Assembly (NCBI GenBank): GCA_037389465.1
Contig: JAZARR010000277.1
Location: forward strand, 106,875 to 170,874
Direction: 5' to 3'
DNA from: Baylisascaris procyonis
Taxonomy: Eukaryota > Nematoda > Chromadorea > Rhabditida > Ascarididae
Length of the DNA: 64,000 nt
Of this stretch, positions 44,234-56,200 are shown in pieces. Position numbers and translations under genes: made by a program. The first letter of the stretch is position 1, and each line of letters opens with the position of its first letter. Under the pieces are notes generated by a model. That model saw nothing but the letters and a program-made list of their open reading frames with translations, was not told the origin of the DNA and ran no database searches.

Positions 44234-47200
44234 GTAAAGAAACCTTTTACTTTCTCTGAGATCTGATATCATCTCCCAATTTCTTTTCAACTTTATATTC
44301 CCCATCTTTTTACGGTCATTAATTTCTTTGAATCTTTGCATTTTTTATGGGATTTTGTTAGAGGTTTCCTGATTTCGTGGGTCTCATACCCTATTGCCAT
44401 CAAAAAAGTTGGCTTACCGTGAAAAGCAACAAATCGATAAATTTGAATGTGATTGTAGCTTACAAGTTGGAAGTCAATTGTTTATATTTATGACCGAAGA
44501 GCAGAAATTTGATGCATCGTAAGTCTTCTCTCGTAAACGTAAAGAAGGAAGCAAAAATCTAAAGGTCAGGCAACATAAGTTCAGGAAGGATTTCGGCATT
44601 AATAGGTAGGAATTTGATGATGCATAAGGTGAGGATAACTCGAGAAGTGAGTTGTGCAGCAATCCATCGAAATGGATAACATCTTTTATGAGGAATCAGC
44701 TGCTAACAGACAACTCACAGGTGATGGTTATTTGCTTTCCATCGATTCAGGTGCATGTTCGCGTCGCTGCTGCCAAAGCGCTTCGTGCGGCGTTAACAGT
44801 TACATCACAGACAGAGGCCAAGCAGAAGTCCGAATGGTATCGGGTACGATATTCTCAGTGCTTTTATTAAAGATCTTTTATGGTAGTCGGTTAAGCGGGA
44901 GGTTTGAGTGTTTTCTTTGTACGATTCGATGCCTTGCATTCCGAGGTATCACCTTCAGAGAATACGAAGAGAGCATTGAAGATATGTACTAACTCAATGA
45001 TCAGACTACATTATTAAAATGCTCACGATACTATAATTATTGCAGTTGGGGCTTGCTCAAGAAAAAGTGAGCGAATTCCCAGCAAAATATTATTTGAAAG
45101 TTGCTTTTGGGTAGGTCCTACTAAGATATGTTCAAAACAGCGTTGCTGTACTGAATCAAAAGAGGGAGGGTGGGGGATGTGGAATAGAGGATTTCCTGCG
45201 TATCGAAGAGGTGGCTTCCGCTCATTGTTTCATGTTGAGTTCTAAGTGCGGTTTCCAAGAAACCCTTCTTAGGGCCTCTTTCAAAAATAAGGTGTTATAC
45301 TACTTCATAGTCAGAAACTTAAGCGATTTTGCAATATCTCTTAGTGCTATAGTAGTGCAATAACAAATTGGACGATAGGAAAGAAAATGTTAGAGCACTT
45401 TAGCTGATTGTTTAAGCATTGTTACGAGGAGGCGATAGCGTGTGCGGCTTGTGAGAGGTTGAACCGCGAGGACCGTCAAGATGCAACGCTACTCATCCTC
45501 AACGAACTGCTGCGAATCGGCAACGCGGCGGCAGAGAAGGCGAGGATCAAGTCATTGGGACGACAGCCTATACACAACGTCCGCACTGTGATCGACTCAA
45601 ATGCCATCGACTGGCTCACCGAGGAGATCTACTCGGCGACGGTCGATAGCCGCACTGCGAGGATACTCATCGCTGAGGAGTTTACCAAGGTAGCACATAA
45701 GCTTGCAATGAAATTTAGTGACTGTTATCCACCTCATCCTTCTTCCATCCAATTTTCAAAATATTTTTGAAGCTCATTATTTAACATCAGCATTTGCGTG
45801 TCACTAATTTGCTACTCGCTTGTTTGAGAGTGGTATTTTCTGGCAGTGACTTTTTGCCGAAACTATTGTGGTCAGAACTAGCCACTTATCCTGCATCGCG
45901 TTTGATAGGCACTATTTCTTCCTCAGCCGATCGGTAGTGGACCCTGGGTCCCCATATATTTGTCATCTTCGACGAAACGGGCCATTTACTGCATTTCCGT
46001 TACAGTAGACAAACATGGGATTCGGCTATCAACTGCTGTAGATTGCCCTTGAAAAACTAGAGATTTTCGGCGTTTTTGTTGAGGCAATGAAGCCTAAAAG
46101 TTTGATTATAACGTCACTGAAGAATAAACTCTTCATGTCTTCAGTACGAAAATAAGTTACCTATTATGGCAACATTTGAACCAAAATGAAGAAAGCCACA
46201 AAAAACCGTTCTTATCGGCTATTATACAGTTTTAATCCCTTTTACGTTATCCTTTCAAATGCACTCCGCAAAAAAGGCGTCGAAATTTGACGTTTGAAAA
46301 TAATTTCTGTTGGAATTTCCTTCACTACTTCTTCTGGTTGTACGTAATTTATTCAAATTTTTAGTTCTTTCTTCAAATTGCTCATCCTCTCACTGCTTTC
46401 TTGTGATGCTTAATCACAGAATAATAGTAGAATTACGATATTAAAATTTTTCTTTGATTATCTTTTAATAGAGTACTCTACTTGTCCTATATAAGTGGTG
46501 TGATTGATGAGAGGTGGTGCACGATTCGAAGGCTTACAGAAGCTGTGCCAACTCGTTTTGGACTGCGTCTTCTGTTGGTCATACCTAATAATACTGATTC
46601 GACCTTGATCCATTATGATCCATCCGTTGTGTTGGATCATGTCTTCTTATTGCTTTCAAAACGTTGTGGATGCAAGAGTGCTCACTAAATAAGGAGCGGT
46701 TGCATGTGCTGGACGACCATTTGTTTTAGAGGAAAGAATCTTTGCATATGTGGCGACTGGTTTATCTACATCATCTGCCTTCGCAGACACTTTTCGTATT
46801 AAATAATAAGAAACCGTCTTTGGTTATAAATTTCCAAGGTTTGGGGTGATTTAACATGTGAGGAGGGTTATTTATGCTAGTTTGCTAACTCAACGGTTAT
46901 TTGCGAGCTTAAGAGTTACGCTGCCTCAATGGGCTATTATAATGCTACTTTTACGGGCATATAGTAATAGGGTACTTTCCTGTGATTTCACTGGCTTATT
47001 AAGATAGATTGTAGCATTTCAGGCAGACCTTCCTTATTAATAGTTTTATTGAAAGAAAGAGATGGAGAAAGAAACGAAAGCACTTTTTCTCGTGAAAGTT
47101 TAGAAACGGGGCACTCGAATTTCTTTTTTTCTTGCCGTATCATGCATCCTTAATGATTACATTAATTTTCTTTACCGGATGCATGTTATTGTGAAGTTCA

Positions 47201-50200
47201 GATATGTGAGATGTGCACTCGTGCGATGTCGAGCCGTCCACTTTACTGCCAGACAGTTCTGCTCGAAATCCTTCCTCGGTTATCTTCGTTTCAAAAAACG
47301 CAAGATCCGCACTCGGAATATTACGAATCGACGTGGGTTGATCCCCTTCCAGTGTTCTCATGTTCCCTTTCACTCACTGCGAAACACCCACGTGCACTTC
47401 TTGCAATCGGTCTGCTGGTCCTCGACCGCCCAACCGAATTGCGTACAAAAATTGGGCAATTGCTTGTCGTCATTCAGCAGATGCTACAAGCTGCAGTAAA
47501 CAAGTAAGTTCAATTGTCAAATCTTATCAAAGTGATTGTAATTTAAGTCCAGTCTCCCACATATAAGACCCAACCATCTTGTCCTTCACTATCCTCGGGG
47601 AACTCTTTTGGATTTAAGTTGTTTGGAAAACTTATCCGAAGGAATGTGACCTTACGTTTTAATAGGAAAGCAGTTGCATCTTTGTAGAGTGGATCTTCAT
47701 TTATAACGTTCCCTTTGGTTTCAGAGGTATGAATAATAGAGAGAACTCCCAGTTTTAGGTTTATGGGTAAACGTAGTCGAGGAAAAATAAAAGCATTACT
47801 GTGTTCAGGGTTCCGCAATTAGAGTGCATGATTTTCGAAGCTAATTTTTCATCATTGATTATTCGTAGGGTTACTCTTTCTCTCATTTTCTTGTCAAAAA
47901 AAGTGCAATTTCCTGAGGGAGAACCCATCAAAAGTTCAGAAAGTTTCACAGTTGAACGCATTGGTCAATGAAGTATCTTCAACGGCCGTCCACTTTGCAA
48001 TAACAGCGAATGCATCTTATTTCAATTGATTAACTTTATTCAGCAGTTTGTGTCATTTAAAATGCACAAAATTTTATCTTCATATTTATTCTAAATCTTT
48101 CATCAAATAACATCTTAATTGCAACATTATCTCCATAGACCGTCACTGAAACAGCATAACCTAAAGATAACAGTCTCAGTATAGGTATTACTGTTTTAAT
48201 TTGAGCCTAACACACCTTGTCACGTATGTTAACTTTCCGATTTATGACCACATACGTTTCAGACGCAGACCACTCCATGAGAATGTTTTCACATGCCTCA
48301 CATTGGTTGTTCGTGCGTTGGATGCGACTGTGGATACTGAAATGCGTGCTCTTCTTCCCCTCATCTTCTCTAGGGGGCTTTCCAAAGGCATCAACTCTCT
48401 TAATTTACCTCCGTGATGTAAATCTTGCGTAAAGATCAAAGGACATCAAGAATAGAGTGCAGTTCAAATTGGGTGGAACGGGGAGGAGGAAGGGGAGGAA
48501 TTTTGGTGACTGAAAGTTTCGAGTTCGGCATACGTTAGGTCGAACCGATCAGGTTTGATTATTGTAGATAAGACTTTATAAGTGTGTTTAGAAGGATTTG
48601 ATGATTTTGTTGCAAGCCTTGAATTTCTTGATGGCTTTTTATGAACAATGAAATGAGATGCAGTTAGAACGAATATTTTTTGCAGAAAAAGTAACTTCCT
48701 TGTTTTTATCTTTGGGAGGGGGAGGGGTTCTTTTCATACTTCATAGACTTTTACAACCGAGCATATAATTTAGCACGTTGGAGTGCTCAAGAAATGGGGC
48801 AGATGAGGGACAGATGGACGAAGGAGAGAGGACGGATTGTCCTTGGCCACACCTTCTATATAGCTTTTCAAGTTTGATAGATGTAACTTACGAAACGATG
48901 CAGTGTATCCCGGGCTTAAAGACGGATGTGCAAGATGGCTTGCTAAAGGAATTATACCAAGCACTTATGAATCGGAAACTGCCAAGCAAGTTGGATCCCC
49001 CATCAGCTCCGCCCATTCCGCATGTGCTGTATCGGTTACAAACGTCGCGCTCACGAAACTCGCATTGGCTGCGCTGGGCAAATTTGAATACGTCGCGCTC
49101 ACGAAACTCGCATAGGCTGCGCTGGGCAAATTTGACTTCCAGCGACACGCCCTTCAGATGTTCATCAAGTACATTGCTCATGTAAGTCCTTCTTTGTTGT
49201 TGTGAAGTGATGCGATCTATGCGAAGAAGTACTTAATTGGAATGCTTTATTTTATTTTTGGTTCACATCTCTGTCAACACCTCAGTAATAAGAGAAATGA
49301 GACGGAAGCGAAGGATGCACCTAGAGGTTTGCACTCGATTCGCGATATTTCGCTGTATGGACTAGGGTACTTATCTGCCAAAATTAACATGTATCGGTAT
49401 GAGAGGGATCGAAGGAGGGAGTTGGAGTTTGGGGATGAATAGAAGTCTTCACTCGAACAGTGAAAGGTCGGAACCAAGTCTCCATTTCTGTTGTTCTAAT
49501 GATGGTTGGCATTTGAGGGTTATGTGGTGGGCGAGAATGCTGAAGTGCGGCTGGCAGCAGTGGAATGTTGTGCTGAAATGTTATCTCCGTTCGTGAGAGT
49601 TTTCGAGGTGGTTGACCGGAAGCAATGCCGACGTTCTCACCCTTATTCAAGGCGTCCTCAGACAACTTGTCTCTGTTGCTGTTGTCGATCCCTGTAAGCT
49701 ACTTCTAAAAGCTGTTAATATTACTTGATGATACGGGGATAAAGGTGTTCACAGAGACTTTGAAATGTGGCTGCAACTGGATTCTGTAAGGTTTATGCTT
49801 AACTCGTTGATGGGTCAGTTTATTGAGGAAGCAAGTGATTGAACGGTGTAAGACAACTAGTTGCCAGGGAAAATCTATCGTTTTAGCATCATTTACGGGT
49901 TTCTGTGGTACAACTTAAGGCAAATAATTCTCTCGTAAAAGTATCGCTGCTTTACGTGAAGGATTCGCGTAAAAACTTATTTTCTTGTGAATCCTGTATA
50001 AATGCCTCATTAGTCCTAAACTGAAGCAGAAAAGGGTCATTTGCCTGAATTGGAAGTTTCACTTGTATTTCTTGATATGGACGAATGTTAGTGGGAAATG
50101 TGGATAAAGGATAATAATTTTGCATGTCCTGTTACATGCGGTACCCCTGTTGCCCATCAGATCTCACGCTGAGGCTGCTGCCAGGACACTTGTGCAATCG

Positions 50201-53200
50201 TTTTCGGTATCCCTTTTTTAGATTTTGATATCTCTTATTCGATTACTGTATCGCCTAATTTTTTCCCTTCTAAATTCTGCCTATGAATACAAAAACTTTC
50301 TGCAGGTTTTATTGCTTGAGTCGTTATTTTCATAGCTGCTGCCTTCTACTGCAGTATTTTATGTGTTCGATTAGAAAGTTTTACCTATATTTTCAGAAGG
50401 TGAGATTCGAATAGGGAATGAGCCTATGATATTCTTTAAAAGGAATGCCTAATCTCTCACCAATATTAGAATGTGTTGTACTAAGCTGTGGAAATGAGAC
50501 TATGCGTGCTGCGGTGCTTCAAGAACGCTGACCAGTCATTCCTATCGCACTTAGCACAGGCGGATATGTTGGAGCTGATCTTCATGAGTTTACGTGATGA
50601 GAAACTAGAAATACAAGAAGAGGCGGTGGCTTTACTTGGTAAACTCGGCGATCTGAATCCTGCGTTTGTGCTGCCTAGGATGCGAAAGGTTCTGCTCGAA
50701 ACACTCTCGCAACTCACCAACAGCAAAGTTGGAAGGTTCGTTTCCCTTTTTCCCTTCTGTTTGCTTTTATCTTTCGTCCTTTCCATATTGTGTATGATCT
50801 CGGATGGCTCCATACCATGTTCCACCATGTGTCCTTGTTGTATGAGTTCCGTCAAACGCTTTTGCGTTTCCGCAGAAAAATTCAAGTAAATAGTAATATA
50901 ATAGGTAATCGAAGAGCTCAGTAATCATCAATCCATCTCTCTATCCGTCTGTCTTGATTTCCCAAGCGGAGATATTTGCGTACTGGGATCCGCATCCGAG
51001 CTTTCTTCGAACCTGCTATCCGCAAATCGTTTCCATAGCTGTTTGCCTTCACAGTTCCATATTTTTTTGCGGTCATTTGCAGTTGCCGGAATGCTTTCTT
51101 ATATAATGTGATGTTTTTTAACTCTCTTCTTGATCGACGATAGTCGTTTTAATAATGTTTCACTTATCTCTCTCTATTTCTATTGTCGTTCGATCATTCT
51201 ATTGTGACGTTTGTATGCATCGTTCGTTTTGCATCGCTAATTCATAATTTGTACCGGTTATGATTGACGCTTAAAGTATGTTTTTTGTATTCCATTGTGA
51301 CCCTGGAAATATACCAATAAATATCATCTCCGTTGTGTTCTTTATTCTTTTCGTTCCTGTTTCACATCCCTGTTTTGTCTCCTTTAATCTTTTTCCTACA
51401 TTCTGCAGGGGCATAAAATTTTGCTTTATCTTAGGATTTTCCGTGCCCTTTATTACGTTCTTATCCGAAAATTTGTGGAAGAAGCATTTTGTGGGGGTTT
51501 GTTTGCATAAATCTTAGTGATTTCATTCGATGATCAAGAAGGGACGCAAGCATAAAGTTTTATATGGGTATGTTATTTCAGATGTTTCGAGTCGTGTTCT
51601 CTTTGTTCACCGTCCTCAGAAGTGTAGTATGTTATCGTGAAATCCGTGAAAGCCTTTCATAAGCGATGGCTACTCTTCCCATCCTCCCTGCTTTTCAAGA
51701 AGAACATACACTTACCCATGCAAATAAACACTCGTTTATTTGAAACGCACTGTAGTAAGTTCTATGCTTCAATTAGGTTTTCCTTAAGGACACCGTTTTA
51801 CCTGTCCATTCTACGTTATCGTATAACTGTATTTCTAATCCATTTCACGTTCTTTACTCGCAATTCTTTGCTACCGTAAATAGCAGACAACAATCCTGTA
51901 AAAGATACGGTAACATCTGTTTCGTTGTTTTCATGGAATTGTTTGTTTCAGGTTGGAGGAATACAGTGCACGGTTGATAGCACAGATAACGCATCTATCA
52001 CCGAAGTTTGTGAGGCCGTATATGAATCCAGTGCTCACCGCTCTCATCCCAAAGCTCCGCACTGACCTCAGTCATGTTGACGTCACCATACAGGTCGGTG
52101 CCATGTTGCTCAAATAGTATTCGCTCAAGTTTTTACCCTTCGTTCGATTGGAGTATTTGAAAATGTTTTATTTTCATAGATTATTAGCAGGATGCGATGT
52201 CGAGTGGAAGGGTGAGGGAATGAAGTAAACTTTGGTGGTGTAACCATGTTTTATCTCTATTTCAAATTCCGTCTCTTTACAGTCCTTCCAAGTGAGACAC
52301 AAAATTCCCATTTCGCTGCTCTATTTTCGGAATTGCGAAAGGATTGTGGCTTCAATATTTTATACTATCTTATCTGCTCAGTGGAATGTCGCATGATAGG
52401 AATAAATGAATTCTTTGACATCCTCGGCTGAACTGTTTATGATCTACTGAATGCGTACCAATATCTCGAAATTCCAAGACAAATTCATTCAAAACTTTGT
52501 CGTATTAAATGGAACCATTTCCATCGTTGTAGTAGACAAGCAAATTGATCTCCCAACGAGTGAGAATAATCTGTGGCATATCTGCTTGCCAGCTGTACCT
52601 GAGTGCTTTTCTATATAGATGAAAGCTAAATCCTTATCCTTCTCCCTCTCTTTTTCTATCTCTTCTTTCCTTTCTCTCCCCTCTTTCTCTTTTTTTTTCA
52701 TCCCCACCTCCATTCTCTTTCATTCTCGCATTGCAAGCGTCTATGCTGAGTTACATGTTGCCTCAGGCATTTGGCCGCATGTGCATTGCCTTATTGAGAG
52801 TAGGAGAAGGATGGGGGATGGATAGCACCTCTTTGGTCTCATTGTTTCACCCGGTCGGCAACACGCCTTTCCTTCTTAATTCTGGAATTCTGGTTAAGCT
52901 GATATGGATGGCTCAAATTCAGTTGTGCACTAACTTCGCGCTTTTCGAATTTCGGTTCAGTTTATCTTTATGGGTGTATCATTAACATTAGATAGCTGCA
53001 ACATTTATTGATCTATGCCTGTAGTTTTGTTGAATTATAACACTGAGTGATGTTTTTTGGGTAACACCTTGTACTTTTTACAGCTGCATTTTAGTTCGAA
53101 TATGTGATTAGTAATACGGAAATGAGATGAATTGACGCTGATAGCTGTCGTTGCAGTGATCTTATAATTAGACACTGTTGTTGTAGCAGAAAGGGAAAGA

Positions 53201-56200
53201 TGAATGATGTCTTCAGAACGTCCTCTTGCTTGCCTCGAACGATTAAAGAATTGCCAAACTTCGGGGTCGTAGCCGAGATATTTACCTGTCCAGTATTTAC
53301 CTGTTCGTTGTCTTGGTCTTTTTTGTATCGTTGGCAAAGGTTCACTTATTTGTTTGAAAACCGCTGGTTTGGTTTATAGCTTCCATCGCTCCATTGGAAC
53401 TCGTTGATAAAGTGAATCTGATATTTTGTGGCCACAACGTGTTGAAGTCCATATAAAGCCACATTACCGAAAATCGCTGAACCTTTCATTGGACTGTTTC
53501 ACTGCCGTCAAAATTTTTGTTCGTGTTATATGAGCAATTCGCAGGTTTTGAATGCGATCAGCGAGCTTGCGATAGCCGGTGGTGCTGACTTAGTGCGATC
53601 CGTCGATACATTGTTCGGGCCACTGCTTCAATTCCTTCAGGATTCCAGCAGTCTCAGTCGTCGAGAGGTAACCCTTCTCAAGTTTTGTTATCTTGACGCT
53701 AGCCTAATAAACAAGGCTGTTAGTATGAGAATATTAATAATGAAGTGAAAGACGTGACCTTTCTGGGAATATCCTAGTATACATGTCCGTGGATTTACTT
53801 GCTGCGGATGCTGCTTTGAACCTGCCTTTATTATTAGTTGCTTTCCCCATAAATAATTTTGTCTGTTGTTCTCTTTCATTTGTGAGATTTCCATTCCTGC
53901 AGAAGGGAAGGGCGAGATGAACATGCAGCAATGAAATTGAATGTGGATAAAAAAATCGATCGCGTTGTTTGTTTTAAGTTATACTGGAACAATTTTATCA
54001 GTTCTTATAAATCAATGATTAAAGTAAATGGAAAGTGGCGCAATATGGCGGCTGTTTGTCCTTTTGGGTAGTGGAGCATGGATTTCATTAGTGCGTTATT
54101 TATTAGGTCTAGAGAGAGTAATGCAAAATTATAGGCGGCACTGCGAACGCTAGGGCGTTTATGTCAGAACACAGCGTATGTTGTTGATCCGTACCGCGAC
54201 TATCCTGAACTCCTTGATGTGCTTCTGAGGTTGCTCAAGACTGAAATGAGTGTTTCCATGCGCACAACGACAATGAGGGTAATTTTCTTTCATTTCGTTT
54301 CTTTCCTTTTTCTTTTATTCATTCGCCAGCACCATTTTCACTGCGAACGTGAGAGGACAATCGTTTGTTTGAGGGGGTGGGTAGGGAGGATTCTTAATTA
54401 ACGCAGGAATCGCTCGGAGTGAGGAATTACTAACTTCCTTTTCTGTCCCCTTCCTGCCAGTATTAACGCGCTCATTGTCCCAGTTCCAGTGACCCAACGC
54501 AATCAAAAAAATCTTCAGATTCCGAGGGTGATAGATGTTAAATGTGGCTAGAGAAAACACTTTGTGACCCCAAGCAACGAATACCTTAATCTTTGAATCA
54601 AAAATTACTCTCTTATATACTCTTCTTGCTCCTTGTCTAACAAATAAGTATGTCACCTGTTCAGTGCACAGCACACATGTTCACAGCGCATCCCTCCCAT
54701 CATTTAAATTGATCATCAGTGCGACGTTCATTTTTCACCCGTAGCACTTGCACTATGAACGAATATTCTTCATCTGCTGACGTGGAAGGTTCTTGGAGAA
54801 CTGGGAGACAAAAGTACAGGGAATGCCATCGGGAGAACCGATTCTCGTAATATGACTGATGTGTTGCGTCCCTTTCTTAGTGCTGGACTGCTGGTGCTGT
54901 GATTGGAGAGTGGGTATTGTATCACTTAACCTTACTTGCCTCCTATTTGTTTTGAATCCATTTTGCGTTGTTAAGGTGTTGGGTATAATCGGTGCACTCG
55001 ACCCTTATACGTATAAAGTGTTCATGGGGATGGTACCATCAGTGACGTCGAATTCGATGGCACTTTCTCTTCCATCGGTGCTGATCAGCCCGGATATGCG
55101 AGACGGTAATTTAACCTACGAGTTTTAACATTCGAACTTTGTTTTTGGTATGGAAAAGTCATTCACTCAATATGCTACGGTCTGCAGTTCTTGATTCAGG
55201 TTTTTGCGGCATTCGATGAATGATCATTTGGAATTATGTACTGCAGTATGTGACATTGAGCTGTATTTAACTGATGGTCCGTGCACGTGTGGTCACAATA
55301 GTCGACCCATTCAGCTGCGTGCGTACAAAGAAGAACGTTTCACAGCACAATAATTAAAGCTTCATAATAGCTGACTGTAATAATTCCTATTTAATAAAAA
55401 GGAGCTACAATTTTATTAGACATTCGATGTTTGCATTGAATAAGGCGCTACCCCAATATTAAATGTATCTTTTTAAGCGCTAACTGATGTTTGTCTACAG
55501 CATCAAAACCACGATCGTAACTTAAAGATAGGGCTCGATTTCTGATGTATTAGCGCTTCAAGTTTGATTCAACTCCGAATCGCTGTTGAATCGTCGTTAT
55601 AAACCGTAATTTTGAGCTATTATATGTAGCTAACTGTGAACAAACCCATTCATTTTATTTCTCAAATTGTTGGCACTGGATTTAAAACTGCAGTCCACTA
55701 CTCAGATATGTTATTTGAAGTTTGTTCAGTTGCGTTGATTGAAATGTGGACAGTATAGTGAGGAGTGTTATCGGAACACTGTGATGAGTGTCTCCCCTCT
55801 TTAGGTAAGTATTCGAAAAAGTTTCCTGGAGAAAGGGGAAAAGTATTTCCAAAGGGGAACGAAATTATACTCCGCATTGGGACATACTACTTATTGCGAG
55901 CAAACCAAAAGCAGTGGATGAAACAGGGAATGCCTCCACTCCTCTCCATCTGATGATGCTTACGATTCCTTGCATACAAGGGACGGGTATTTCCCGTCAC
56001 ATAGAAGCTTCGGACGAGCTGTGTATAGTGCAGTTTTTAAGGTGTATGAAGTTTCTGCTGAAAATTGTCATTTCAGACATAGTGCAGTGGTTCCACTATG
56101 AGCGTTGCACTGTGAGTGAATTCTATCCGGCGTTAGCGATAGCGAATCTCATGCAGATGCTGAAGGATGAGGCATTGAACCATCTGCATAGGGACATCAT

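Noticed and set aside
48888..49181. 97-codon minus-strand frame
   Set aside because: Shadow of TOR exon f; the plus strand encodes conserved mTOR sequence.
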